DNA of 64,000 bases from Mycobacterium sp. Aquia_216 (GTDB lineage Bacteria; Actinomycetota; Actinomycetes; Mycobacteriales; Mycobacteriaceae), in contig NZ_CP113529.1 in assembly GCF_026723865.1 (NCBI RefSeq), positions 3,162,001 through 3,226,000 of the forward strand. The letters run 5' to 3'. The position numbers were made by a program, and so were the translations under genes. Positions 52,575 to 61,169 of the stretch are shown here, piece after piece. Numbering within the stretch: the first letter of the stretch is position 1; every line of letters starts with the position of its first letter. The notes beneath the pieces were generated by a model. That model saw nothing but the letters and a program-made list of their open reading frames with translations, did not search any database and was not told where the DNA came from.

Positions 52575-53797
52575 GTCACGGGGAGCTCGTAGACGCCGTA
52601 GGCCAAGTTGTCGTGCTTGAACGGAAGCTCGTCGACCGGCACGGCCAGCTGCAATGTCGGCACCCGGCGCAGCAGCGTAGGAAGCACGATCTGTAATTCC
52701 ATGCGGGCCAACTGTTGTCCTACACATTGATGACGGCCGTACCCGAACCCGACGTGCGGACCGTCGTCGCGGGTCAGATCCAGCTGGTCGGCATTGGGGA
52801 ATTGGCGGCTATCCCAGTTGGCTGGCGCGACATCGAGAATGATGCCCTCGCCCGCGCGGATCGTCTCACCGCCGACCTGAATGTCCTCGACGGCGATGCG
52901 ACGTTGACCGGTCTGGATGATGCTCAGGTAGCGCATCAGTTCCTCGACCGCGTTGGCGATCACCTTCGGGTCCTCGGCGTCGCACAGCAACGCGCGCTGA
53001 TCGGGATGTTCGAGCAGGGCAGCGATGCTCAGGCTGATCATGTTCGCGGTGGTCTCGTGACCGGCGATCAGCACACCGAGGGCCAGTTGGGTGGCCTCGC
53101 GCACGCTGAGCTCTTCGGCGTTGACCCGCTCGGCCAGATCCGACACCAAATCCTCGGAGCGACTTTCCATCCTGGCCCGAATCAGCTTGGCGATGTACTT
53201 CGCCAACGAAGCAGCGCCCTGAGCCGTGTCCTCTTCGGTCGCGTAGCGGCCGGTGCCCCGTTGAGCTTGTTCCTGGAAGAAGTCCGCGTCCTCATAGGGC
53301 ACACCCAACATCTCACTGATGACCAGCGTCGGCACGGGCAGCGCCAAGGCGCTCACGATGTCGCCCGGTTTAGGGCCGGCCAGCAGCGCGTCGATGCGGT
53401 CGTCGGCGATTTTCTGCACCGCCGGGCGTAGCCCCTCGACCCGCTTGAAGGTAAAGGGTTTTGACAACATCCGGCGGTAGCGGGTGTGCTCCTCGGCGTC
53501 GGAGGTGAACACCGAGCGCGGCCGTTTGTGCACGGTGGCCAGCATTCCCTCATTCCAGTGCGGATAGCCCGGCAGCCGGTCGTCGACGCTGGTGCGTGCA
53601 TCTGTGAACAGTGACCGGATCGCGTCGTAGCCATGGATCAACCACGGTGTGCTGCCGTCCCAGATCCGCACCCTGCTGAGCTGCTTGGTTGCGTTGAGCG
53701 CCAACGACTCCGGGGGAGGAGCGAACGGGCAGCCCGAGGCCCGCTTCATCGGGAAGTCCGGGATGCCGGTGGCTGCTTCGGTCGAAACGTCGGTCAT
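52568..53797 (-). CDS. Cytochrome P450 (CYP105-like)
   Basis: 409 residues: I-helix AGHETTAN at 245-252, ExxR (EELMR) near 290, heme-binding [10 protein letters not shown] with Cys358. The N-terminus ([11 protein letters not shown]) and GHETTAN are typical of soluble class I P450s of the CYP105 type, which act on drugs, polyketides or terpenoids. No ferredoxin gene is adjacent. It overlaps the SDR and lies 25 bases after the TetR stop: TetR, P450 and SDR form one leftward unit. Confidence 0.9.
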   Translation of the reverse strand: MTDVSTEAATGIPDFPMKRASGCPFAPPPESLALNATKQLSRVRIWDGSTPWLIHGYDAIRSLFTDARTSVDDRLPGYPHWNEGMLATVHKRPRSVFTSDAEEHTRYRRMLSKPFTFKRVEGLRPAVQKIADDRIDALLAGPKPGDIVSALALPVPTLVISEMLGVPYEDADFFQEQAQRGTGRYATEEDTAQGAASLAKYIAKLIRARMESRSEDLVSDLAERVNAEELSVREATQLALGVLIAGHETTANMISLSIAALLEHPDQRALLCDAEDPKVIANAVEELMRYLSIIQTGQRRIAVEDIQVGGETIRAGEGIILDVAPANWDSRQFPNADQLDLTRDDGPHVGFGYGRHQCVGQQLARMELQIVLPTLLRRVPTLQLAVPVDELPFKHDNLAYGVYELPVTW

Positions 53798-53821
53798 CGT
53801 GCTCCTCGCTTATCTCGGTGA

Positions 53822-54511
53822 TCAGTCGGCCGCCGCACTCACATGAACGGGAGCGCGCCACAGCCCGACGATCGCGTCGATCAATCCCTCGCCGGCGACC
53901 GGCCAGCTGGAACGCGATCGCGGCCCGTGCTCGGCCAGTGCGCCTTCGTGCTCGGCGCAGGTGTGCATCAGCAGGTTTCGGACCATGACGATCCGCTCGG
54001 ATCGCACTCGCTTGGGCAGGTCGGGAAGGCATCGGTTGATGCCGTCGATTGTCTGCACCAGCTTCGGCGACATGAGCGCGTCCTTGGTGACGACGTGGCG
54101 GTAGGTGGGGTCTGCCATCGCCTGCGCCGCGAAACGGGCGTACCAGCTCGGCGTGCCCAGCGCGGCCAGATGATCGGTGAGTGGCCGTACCAGGGCGCTC
54201 ACCCAATCCCGCAGCTCGGTCGAATCGCCGACGTCGTCCAACATCTGCGCTCGGAGTTCTTCGATCGGCTGCCGGTGCTTGCTTTCGATCGCGCGCAACA
54301 ATTCGGTCCGGGTACCGAAGTGATAGCACGCCGCGGCGTTGTTGCCTTGGCCGGCCGCTTCGCTGATCTGCCGGTTGGACACCGCGTACATTCCACGCTC
54401 GGCAAGCAACCATTCGGCGGCTGAGAGGATCGCCTCGCGCGTACCCATCGACCTGTCGGAGCGCGCTGTCCGCTCGGCTTTCACCGCCTCAGTGAACACC
54501 GCGCAACGCAT
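53822..54511 (-). CDS. TetR-family regulator
   Basis: 229 residues from ATG at 54511, or about 208 from MGTREAILSAAEWLLAERG. HTH: MYAVSNRQISEAAGQGNN, then CYHFGTRTELLRAIE. The C-terminal part (YARFAAQAMADPTYRHVV) is an all-helical ligand domain. A perfect inverted repeat (54508-54535) overlaps the upstream start, so autorepression of the TetR-P450-SDR operon is very likely. If the long start is right the mRNA is leaderless; the internal start would leave the operator in the promoter. Confidence 0.85.
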   Translation of the reverse strand: MRCAVFTEAVKAERTARSDRSMGTREAILSAAEWLLAERGMYAVSNRQISEAAGQGNNAAACYHFGTRTELLRAIESKHRQPIEELRAQMLDDVGDSTELRDWVSALVRPLTDHLAALGTPSWYARFAAQAMADPTYRHVVTKDALMSPKLVQTIDGINRCLPDLPKRVRSERIVMVRNLLMHTCAEHEGALAEHGPRSRSSWPVAGEGLIDAIVGLWRAPVHVSAAAD

Positions 54512-54535
54512 TAAATCAAGCCGTTTATTTAATGC
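54508..54535. promoter_or_regulatory. Operator-like inverted repeat GCATTAAAT-N10-ATTTAATGC
   Basis: Nine-base perfect arms around ten bases, AT-rich, covering the TetR start region. Size and position are typical for a TetR operator. It separates the TetR-P450-SDR unit from the lipoprotein remnant to the right. Confidence 0.72.
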
Positions 54536-54801
54536 ATGTCACGACACGGGATCGCGTCCCGCATGAGTTGGCGGCCGCGCCACGGCTCCGGTGCGGTGGC
54601 GTCTTCGTAGCGGATCTTCACCGTTCCGGATGCCGCTGGTGCTGCCGTCTTGCCGGGTTGTTTCCCCTTCGTGGCCTCCGTCGAAGGTTGTGCGGCAAGC
54701 GAATTGGAGCCGGCTCGGGCGCTCGGACCCGCTGCCGCAGCCGGCTGACGCACTCATCAGTGCGATAACGACCGTTGCCGACGCAACCGGCGTCGGGGAA
54801 T
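54529..54801 (-). pseudogene. Frameshifted, truncated lipoprotein remnant (possibly DUF4344-type)
   Basis: One leftward frame gives a lipoprotein-like signal (ATVVIALMSASAGCGSGS). Near 54715 the coding sense moves to another frame (NSLAAQPSTEATKGKQPGK, then VKIRYEDATAPEPWRGRQL), which ends early at TAA 54529-54531, next to the operator. The second part is reminiscent of the start of DUF4344 metallopeptidase-like lipoproteins. Two lesions (frameshift and loss of the 3' part) indicate a pseudogene. Family assignment is weak. Confidence 0.45.
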
Positions 54802-54845
54802 GACCCCGAGGTCGTGAGTACCGTGCGAGCGACGGCGACCCTGGC

Positions 54846-55475
54846 TCAGCCGCCAAGCCCCTTCTTCACAGCCGCATCTTGCTTTTGGCCGACGTCGTTG
54901 ACGAAATCCTGCGGCGGGAGCGTGTCGGGCGGACCGTCGAATTCCAGCGTGACGAAGGCTTTGCCCTCGGTGAACAGCAAGACGGCGATCCCCTTTTGAT
55001 TGTCAAGCGAATTGCCGGAGACCACCGTTCCGTCCGTGCCGATCTTGACCGCGTCCGTGGCCGGGTGCTTGATTGCACCACCCTGGCCGGATTTCGCGGC
55101 ATTCAACGCGTTTGTCGCGGCGCCCGGGTCCGGCAGCACCTGGATGGTGTCCTTGATGACGTGGCTGTTGTCTTGGGTGTTGAACGTCGTGGCGGCGCCG
55201 GGCTGGCCGTTTGGATCGTTCGTCGGCGGCGTGCCCGTGAAGGGCACGGGCGCGTCGATATCGGTCGCCTGGATCAACCACCCGGTGTACTCGTTCGGCT
55301 GGGCCGGCGCCGTTGGCGCGGCCGATGAGGGCGGCGCCGCACTGCTCTTACTGGATGACGACGCCGAGCCCGACGTTGTCGGCGATGGTTTGTGATTGCC
55401 GCCGCAGCCGGTTGCGGACAACGCCAGCACTGTCGCTGTAGCGATCCCCGCGACCACCGGTCGTGAAAGCCTCAT
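54846..55475 (-). CDS. Lipoprotein of unknown function
   Basis: 209 residues. ATG at 55475 with GAAGGAG upstream. Signal peptide and lipobox MRLSRPVVAGIATATVLAL, LSATGC, Ser/Ala-rich linker (SGSASSSSKSSAAPPSSAA), then a beta-rich domain (EYTGWLIQATDIDAPVP, AVLLFTEGKAFVTLEFDG). It resembles the mycobacterial LppX/LpqN-like collections of small cell-surface lipoproteins, but I cannot place it in one. No operon partner; the SigF paralogue gene lies 105 bases upstream. Confidence 0.72.
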   Translation of the reverse strand: MRLSRPVVAGIATATVLALSATGCGGNHKPSPTTSGSASSSSKSSAAPPSSAAPTAPAQPNEYTGWLIQATDIDAPVPFTGTPPTNDPNGQPGAATTFNTQDNSHVIKDTIQVLPDPGAATNALNAAKSGQGGAIKHPATDAVKIGTDGTVVSGNSLDNQKGIAVLLFTEGKAFVTLEFDGPPDTLPPQDFVNDVGQKQDAAVKKGLGG

Positions 55476-55580
55476 CGCATCGTGCTCCTTCCAGGATCGA
55501 TCTGGCGACGGAGTCGATTTCACCCCAAACGCACAGTACAGTGCGCGTGTCGCCAGAGGGTCCCGGCACCGATCTGCGCG

Positions 55581-56390
55581 CTATTCCAGCTGGTCACGCA
55601 GGCATGTCAAGGTACTGGCCAGAATGCGCGACACCTGCATCTGAGACACCCCGATTCGCTCCGCGATCTGGCTTTGTGTCATCGATTCGAAGAACCGCAT
55701 ATGCAGAACCTCGCGTTCGCGTTCGGGCAGCGCGGCGATCAAGCTGCGCACCGATTCGCGGTCGGTGATGTGGTCGATGTGAGGGTCGATACCACCAACC
55801 GCGTCGGCAACGACGCGGGGTTTGCCCGAGCCGTCCGAGCCCACCGGTGCGTCCAGGGACTCGAGCTGGTAGGCATCGCCGGCGACGAGGCATTCGACGA
55901 TCGCGTCGTGAGCGACTCCCAGCTCTTCCGAGAGTTCGCGGGCGGTCGGGGCCCGGCCCAGCTTTTGAGCTAAATCCGCTGTAGCCCTGCTGATTTGGAC
56001 ATGAAGCTCACGAAGCCGCCGTGGTACCCGCATGCCCCAGCTGTAATCGCGGAAATAGCGCCGGACCTCGCCCATCATGGTCGGAATCGCGAAGCCGATG
56101 AAACTGGGCCCTTTTTCGGGGTCGAACCGGTTGATGGCGTTAATCAGCCCCAGGCGCGCGACCTGGGTCAAGTCGTCGAGACCTTCGCCGCGTCGGGCGA
56201 AGTGACGAGCGACGTGGTCGGCCAGCGGGAGGCATCGGGTGACGATGCATTCGCGCTGACGACGATATTCATGCGATTCGGGCGGCATTGTGTTCAACAT
56301 CAGGAACATCTCGACGACGTCGTCGTAGGAGTCGTCTTTGCGAGCGGTAGTCGACCGAGCGGGTCGGGGGCGAGCAAGGACTTCGGTCAT
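55581..56390 (-). CDS. SigF-family RNA polymerase sigma factor (paralogue)
   Basis: 269 residues from ATG 56390 (GGTGG seven bases upstream); an ATG at 56420 would add ten. Region 2: LADHVARHFARRGEGLDDL, then RFDPEKGPSFIGFAIPTM and RRYFRDYSWGMRVPRRLREL. Region 4: LPEREREVLHMRFFESMTQS, then IAERIGVSQMQVSRILA. The sequence follows M. tuberculosis SigF closely in layout, but no anti-sigma (UsfX/RsbW) or antagonist gene adjoins it, so it is an orphan paralogue. Such factors usually control stress or stationary-phase genes. Confidence 0.9.
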   Translation of the reverse strand: MTEVLARPRPARSTTARKDDSYDDVVEMFLMLNTMPPESHEYRRQRECIVTRCLPLADHVARHFARRGEGLDDLTQVARLGLINAINRFDPEKGPSFIGFAIPTMMGEVRRYFRDYSWGMRVPRRLRELHVQISRATADLAQKLGRAPTARELSEELGVAHDAIVECLVAGDAYQLESLDAPVGSDGSGKPRVVADAVGGIDPHIDHITDRESVRSLIAALPEREREVLHMRFFESMTQSQIAERIGVSQMQVSRILASTLTCLRDQLE

Positions 56391-56420
56391 CTGCTCGACC
56401 ACCTTCTTTGCGCTCGACAT

Positions 56421-56878
56421 GTTGCGAAACAGACTGCGCACCAATGTATTTGCACTACAACACACTTCTCTCGAGGTCGCGGGCAGCAAGGCGTCGCGGG
56501 CGTGCGCACGGCACTCCACTGCACCGGGTCCGTCAACACGGATCAGTTGATCAAAGGCGCACGTGCCACTTGAAGGAGCGACCGGAGGTCTTACTCGCCG
56601 GAGCCTCGGCCCAGCAACCGTGCGGCTGGCTGACCGCTTTTAGCTAAACGGCGACGTGTCCAGGACGGACTCAATCGCCGATACTACGCCCTATCGCACA
56701 GATAGGCGATGGTTCGCCCTCGCTCGCCTGCCAGCAACCTCGGCCAGCACGGTACCGATACCGTCGACCCCGAAACCGACGGTCGACAGCAAACGCAACC
56801 GAGTCGGTCCGGGCGACGCCCCGGGACGACAATCGCCCGTTGTCATTTCCGTTTCGCCGACTGGGTACTGTTCGGCAA
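56421..56878. other. About 460 bases with no recognisable gene
   Basis: Upstream region of both the SigF paralogue and the SDR at 56879. It holds a 12-base palindrome (GATCAGTTGATC, 56541-56552) and no convincing open frame, RNA or SigF-type promoter (GTTT-N15-17-GGGTA was looked for by eye). It must contain the two divergent promoters. Confidence 0.5.
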
Positions 56879-57772
56879 ATGTCGGTGCCGATGAGCAGTC
56901 AAAACCTTCTGGCCGGGCGCGGTGCGGTGGTGTCCGGGGGAAGCCGTGGTATCGGGCGTGCGGTCGTCGAACTGCTGTGCAACCTCGGCGCCGGCGTGGT
57001 GGTCAACGGCCGTGACGCCGATGCCGTGGCGGAGACCGTGGCGGCGATCACCGGATCGGGAGGGCGAGCCGCCGGGGCGGTCGGACCCGCGGACGACGAG
57101 GCCATTGCCGCCTCGCTCGTCGACACCTGCCGCGACACGTTCGGGCGACTCGACATCCTGATCAATTGCGCCGGGATCGCCGAACCGCCCGGGTCGTCGA
57201 TCCTGGACATCACGCCCGACGACTTCAATCGCCTGCTGAGCGCCCACGTCGGCACGGTGTTTCACACGTGCCGGGCCGCGGCGCGCGCCATGGTCGCGCA
57301 GGGACACGGGACGATCATCAACACCGGCTCCGTGGCCTTTCTCGGCGACTACGGCGGCACCGGCTACCCCGCGGGTAAGGGCGCCGTCAACGGGCTGACC
57401 GTGGCCATCGCCGCGGAGCTCAAGGCGAAGGGTATCCGGGCCAACGTGGTGTGCCCGGGCGCGAGAACGCGACTGTCCAGCGGAGCCGAGTACGAACAGC
57501 ACATCGAGGACCTGCACCGCCGCGGATTGCTGGACGACGTGACCATGCAGGCCTCGTTGGATAGCGCTCCGCCCGAATATGTGGCCCCGCTCTACGCCTA
57601 CCTCGCCAGTGACCTGGCGCGTGACGTGACGGGCCAGATCCTCGTTGCCGCAGGAGGATTCGTCGGACGCTTCGATCGGCCGACGCCGTCCTTGCTGGGG
57701 TACCGCGGTCATCATGACGCCGCGCCGTGGTCGATCGAGGACCTGCACAAGATGATCGGCGCGCACGGCTGA
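56879..57772 (+). CDS. Short-chain dehydrogenase/reductase
   Basis: 297 residues from ATG 56879; an ATG four codons on is possible. SGGSRGIGRAVVELL cofactor loop near 20-34, VVVNGRDADAVAETV, LDILINCAGIAEPPG, catalytic Ser in INTGSVAFLGD and Tyr/Lys in GYPAGKGAVNG. An additional C-terminal stretch (SLLGYRGHHDAAPWSIEDL) goes beyond the usual SDR end. No operon partner is evident; substrate unknown. Confidence 0.84.
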   Translation: MSVPMSSQNLLAGRGAVVSGGSRGIGRAVVELLCNLGAGVVVNGRDADAVAETVAAITGSGGRAAGAVGPADDEAIAASLVDTCRDTFGRLDILINCAGIAEPPGSSILDITPDDFNRLLSAHVGTVFHTCRAAARAMVAQGHGTIINTGSVAFLGDYGGTGYPAGKGAVNGLTVAIAAELKAKGIRANVVCPGARTRLSSGAEYEQHIEDLHRRGLLDDVTMQASLDSAPPEYVAPLYAYLASDLARDVTGQILVAAGGFVGRFDRPTPSLLGYRGHHDAAPWSIEDLHKMIGAHG

Positions 57773-58092
57773 CCGACATCCACTGCCCGGAAGCATCCGC
57801 CGGAAACACCGCGGTGCCTTCGTATCCGGAGAAGGCGGAGCTACTGCGCGTGAGTTCGCTTCGGGTGACCGTGGATTCAGCTTCTTTGCCGGGCGTCACG
57901 CTACGGCGCGACCGTGCCGCGGTAGCTGGGCGCCGACACGGATGGGGCCGATCGCTTGAGCGCACGGTCCGGGCTGGGTTGCCGGCCGGCGGGCCCAGCT
58001 CGCATCGCTGGGTCGACACCGTCGCACGTTATGCGTGTGTCCGACGGTCCTGCGGCCTACGCTGGCTGCGAACCGCAGGAGGGTCCTTGACG
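57773..58092. other. About 320 bases with no recognisable gene
   Basis: Between the SDR and the YbjQ-like gene. The frame of the downstream gene stays open through it, but the translation is Arg-rich and unlike a protein. A ribosome binding site GGAGGG (58078-58083) precedes the ATG at 58093. Nothing else seen. Confidence 0.45.
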
Positions 58093-58878
58093 ATGCAACC
58101 GAACCCGCTCGACCCCGTCGCCAGCGAACGTCTTTCGCACGCCGGGAAAATATTCACGTCTGATCTGTCGATCAATGAATTCGCCCTGCTACATGGGGCC
58201 GGATTCGAGCCGATCGAACTTGTGATGGGGGTATCGGTCTATCACGTGGGCTACCAATTCACCGGAATCAAGCAGCAATCCGAGCTGCCCGTGCTGACCG
58301 ACGCCACCTACCGCGCGCGCTGGAACGCGATGTCACGAATGCAGGCCGAGGCCGACGCGCTGGGCGCCGACGGAGTGGTCGGCGTCCGGCTCGATTGGCG
58401 CCATCAAGGCGAGGGCGAACACCTCGAATTCATCGCGGTCGGAACCGCTGTGCGGTACGCCGAGAAGCCGGGGGCATATCGGCGCCCCGGTGGCCAAGCC
58501 TTCACCAGCCACCTGTCCGGCCAGGACCTGACCACGCTGCTGCGCTCCGGGTACGCCCCGGTCGCGTTCGTGATGGGCAACTGCGTGTTCCACGTCGCCG
58601 TACAGGGCTTCCTGCGAACGCTCAGCCAGGTGGGCCGCAACGCCGAGATGCCGCAATGGACGCAGGGTAGCTACCAAGCGCGTGAGCTGGCCATGTCGCG
58701 CATGCAGAGCGAGGCCGAGCGCGATGGTGGGAACGGCGTCGTGGGCGTGCACTTCGCCATCTCTAACTACGCCTGGGGCCATCACACCGTCGAGTTCTAT
58801 GTGGCCGGCACCGCCGTGCGCCGCACCAGTGAGCCGCAAACCATCACACCGTCGTTCGTGCTTCCCATGAGTGATTGA
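58093..58878 (+). CDS. Internally duplicated YbjQ-like protein
   Basis: 261 residues containing two copies of one domain: copy 1 (about 15-130) FTSDLSINEFALLHGAGFEP, then MSRMQAEADALGADGVVGVR; copy 2 (about 140-255) FTSHLSGQDLTTLLRSGYAP, then MSRMQSEAERDGGNGVVGVH. The conserved MSRMQxEA and GVVGV phrases place it in the heavy-metal-binding YbjQ family, which normally forms a pentamer of single domains. Function of the family is unclear. ATG at 58093 is chosen; a TTG two codons upstream is possible. Overlaps the next start by one base (TGATG). Confidence 0.78.
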   Translation: MQPNPLDPVASERLSHAGKIFTSDLSINEFALLHGAGFEPIELVMGVSVYHVGYQFTGIKQQSELPVLTDATYRARWNAMSRMQAEADALGADGVVGVRLDWRHQGEGEHLEFIAVGTAVRYAEKPGAYRRPGGQAFTSHLSGQDLTTLLRSGYAPVAFVMGNCVFHVAVQGFLRTLSQVGRNAEMPQWTQGSYQARELAMSRMQSEAERDGGNGVVGVHFAISNYAWGHHTVEFYVAGTAVRRTSEPQTITPSFVLPMSD

Positions 58879-59255
58879 TGACGAGTTACGACCATCAGCG
58901 GGCCAGTCGTGCCATCGGAGCGGCCCTCGCCGGTCCTGGGGGAGTCGGACAGGTCATCAGGGTGTTTTGCAGCGTTCCGGGCGTCATTCTGACGCCGGCG
59001 CGGCGCGGCTTATTCCGGTCTCAGCCGGAACGGGTCCAGATCGGCGACTGGCGCTACGAACTCACCGTCGACGGGCGCCTCAGCGCCGCCCATATCGTGA
59101 CTGGGATTGTCCTGGCCGAAGAGACCCTTCCCGCCGCCGCCGTCGGTCCGCATATCGCGCGTGCGCTCGGGCAGCTGGTGAGCCATTACGGTGCGACCAT
59201 CATTCCCAATATCGACGCGGCCGTTGAGGTTCTCGAGGCGGCACCCCGATTCTGA
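58878..59255 (+). CDS. Protein of unknown function, 125 residues
   Basis: Translationally coupled to the YbjQ-like gene (TGATG). Predicted soluble alpha/beta: VIRVFCSVPGVILTPARRGL, VQIGDWRYELTVDGRLSAAH, IVLAEETLPAAAVGPHIARA. I recall similar small mycobacterial proteins but cannot name the family. Its coupling suggests a role tied to the YbjQ-like protein. It ends 19 bases before the convergent cutinase gene. Confidence 0.68.
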   Translation: MTSYDHQRASRAIGAALAGPGGVGQVIRVFCSVPGVILTPARRGLFRSQPERVQIGDWRYELTVDGRLSAAHIVTGIVLAEETLPAAAVGPHIARALGQLVSHYGATIIPNIDAAVEVLEAAPRF

Positions 59256-59274
59256 GCGGGATCAGTCGGCGGGT

Positions 59275-60105
59275 TTACGTTGCCGGCCCCGGGGGCGGTC
59301 CCGGGTTGTGTGACGCCACCGGCGCGGGTGTCGGCGACGGTGCGGCTGACGGTGCCGATGAACGCACCGGTGTCGGAGCGTGTCCCGGTCCCGGTGCCGG
59401 CGAGGGTGTCGGCGACGGCGTCGCGGCGCTTGTCTCGGCGATGCGAGTGGCGGTGAAATCCGCTGCCTGATCGATCATCCCGGCCTGCTGGTACTGCCGA
59501 TGCGCGGAGAAGTCGCCCGAGCCCGCACAGATCGGGTCGTTGGGGACACACAACTCGATGGCCTTGGGCACGTACAGCGGGCCGATCGTGACCGGCGGCT
59601 GATTAATCATGCTCATGAACTGGGTCGCCGGCTTCCCGAACAGAGCGACCGCGGCAACGTGGTTGGCCACCTCGGCCGGCATCGGCTGGAGGTCCTGCCC
59701 GACGCGTGCATCATCCGGCACTTGATTTGCCGTGACGAAGCCCATTACGGCCGCACCCTGGGAATATCCGCCGAGCACCATCTGGGTTTTGGGGCAGGCC
59801 GCCGCCGTCTGTTCAATGTGGGCGCCCGCATCGCTGATGCCGTCGACGGCTCGGGGAAAGCTCATGGTCGCTGGGTAGTCGACCGGATACACGGTGAGCG
59901 ACTTTGGGCCGAGGCGCGCCCGCAGTGCATCGACGAAATTGTCACCGATGTCGCCCACTCCGGGCGCCTCGTCGGTGCCTCGGGCGAACACGACCTCGAC
60001 GTCGGGGCACGGCTCGGCGGACACGGCGGGCACGGGGTCGATCAGCAGCGCCCACGTGGACGTTGTAGCGGCACAAAGCAAAACGGGGAGGGCGTGCGCC
60101 TTCAC
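59275..60105 (-). CDS. Secreted cutinase-like serine esterase (CULP type)
   Basis: 276 residues. The GTG at 60105 opens a signal peptide (VLLCAATTSTWALLIDPVP, cleavage near VSAEP). Cutinase features: Cys33, nucleophile Ser115 in GGYSQGA, Asp190 in CVPNDPIC and His202 in AHRQY, with four Cys for two disulfides. The last 45 residues are a Pro/Ser/Ala-rich tail, which may hold the enzyme in the cell envelope. CULP proteins hydrolyse fatty esters. Short start relative to an upstream open frame is based on the signal peptide. Confidence 0.88.
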   Translation of the reverse strand: MKAHALPVLLCAATTSTWALLIDPVPAVSAEPCPDVEVVFARGTDEAPGVGDIGDNFVDALRARLGPKSLTVYPVDYPATMSFPRAVDGISDAGAHIEQTAAACPKTQMVLGGYSQGAAVMGFVTANQVPDDARVGQDLQPMPAEVANHVAAVALFGKPATQFMSMINQPPVTIGPLYVPKAIELCVPNDPICAGSGDFSAHRQYQQAGMIDQAADFTATRIAETSAATPSPTPSPAPGPGHAPTPVRSSAPSAAPSPTPAPVASHNPGPPPGPAT

Positions 60106-60222
60106 GGGTTGAATTTTGTCACACTTTCGGCACGCGCGCCTGTTATGAACTTTCGAGCCGACAGCGCTGTCCGCCCGGACGGCCCTTAGGCGGCGACTGA
60201 TCGCGATAGTGTTGTGGCGCAA

Positions 60223-60324
60223 CTACTTTAGCGCATCCTGTCCGCCGGGGCGCTGTCGGTGCAGCAACGCACTGGCGGCATGCAGCACACGGCGGAACGC
60301 GTAGGCGGCCACCGGTCCGAGCAT
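60223..60324 (-). CDS. 33-residue small protein downstream of a TetR gene
   Basis: ATG at 60324 with a strong ribosome binding site (AAAAAGGAGTAAGC). The peptide is MLGPVAAYAFRRVLHAASAL followed by a basic end (LHRQRPGGQDALK): short, amphipathic, with a basic C-terminus, possibly membrane-associated. It starts 31 bases after the stop of the TetR gene on the same strand, so it is probably in that operon. Confidence 0.6.
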   Translation of the reverse strand: MLGPVAAYAFRRVLHAASALLHRQRPGGQDALK

Positions 60325-60355
60325 GCTTACTCCTTTTTCGGCCGCCGGCACTCGA

Positions 60356-61024
60356 TCAGGACGCCGCCGAGGACCGCCCCCCGACTCGTGGCTCGGCGGC
60401 CCGCAGCGGGTCCATCGACCGCGCCATTTGCGGGTAGGCAATCGCCGGTCCGATCCAACGGATCAGGTAGCGCCGAAGATCCGCGCCGCTGCGCGCGGGC
60501 CGGCCCGGATCTGCCAGGAAAGAGTGCAGCAGCCGAAGGGTGAATTCGTTCAACTCGTCCAGGCCTGCCTCATCGAAACCGTGCTGCTCCCAATCGATAT
60601 CGAAGCGGTGCAGCATCGATCGCCCGAAGGCCAGCGCGGTATCAGACACGATGGAGATCGTTTGACCGCCACGGTGGCGGCGATTGAGCACCAATTCGAG
60701 CTGGTTGTCGGCGCCCAGCTGTTCAACGGCGAACGCGAAACTTTCCGTCACCGCCGCGACCGGGTCGGTGATGCCTTTGAGGTGAGCCGCCAGATGATCA
60801 AGGAAGCCATCGGCCGACCGCATCGCGCTCGCCACCAGCAACGCCTCAGTTCCGGGAAAATACCGGTATACGGTTTGTCGGGTCACGCCGAGGGCGCGGG
60901 CGACGTCGGCGATCCGCAGGGCCGATCCTCGCTCGTCAATGATCTTGTCGGCGGCGTCGAGGATCCGCTCGATCGCCTCCTCATCGGACGAGGGCGTGTT
61001 CCCTGCCCAACCGTGGCTACGCAT
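60356..61024 (-). CDS. TetR-family regulator
   Basis: 222 residues. HTH: RILDAADKIIDERGSALRIA, then ALGVTRQTVYRYFPGTEALL. C-terminal half all-helical (LGADNQLELVLNRRH, FDEAGLDELNEF). ATG at 61024 lacks a clear ribosome binding site and may be leaderless. The tiny downstream gene is probably cotranscribed. The next gene, FadD, is the plausible target. Confidence 0.85.
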   Translation of the reverse strand: MRSHGWAGNTPSSDEEAIERILDAADKIIDERGSALRIADVARALGVTRQTVYRYFPGTEALLVASAMRSADGFLDHLAAHLKGITDPVAAVTESFAFAVEQLGADNQLELVLNRRHRGGQTISIVSDTALAFGRSMLHRFDIDWEQHGFDEAGLDELNEFTLRLLHSFLADPGRPARSGADLRRYLIRWIGPAIAYPQMARSMDPLRAAEPRVGGRSSAAS

Positions 61025-61169
61025 AGCTAGCGGGCGGCAAACGTGCAGTCGGTCGTCATCACCGCTAGATCATATCGTCGCAGGCGAGACGATCGTCGCT
61101 GCTGCAGGTCGCTGATCTGGGGGTGCTACGTGCCGGCGAGCACCCCGACCGAACGCTCACATCGGCGGT

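Noticed and set aside
56541..56552. Palindrome GATCAGTTGATC upstream of the SigF paralogue
   Set aside because: Two nested GATC-type words make a 12-base palindrome fairly likely by chance; noted only within the intergenic entry.
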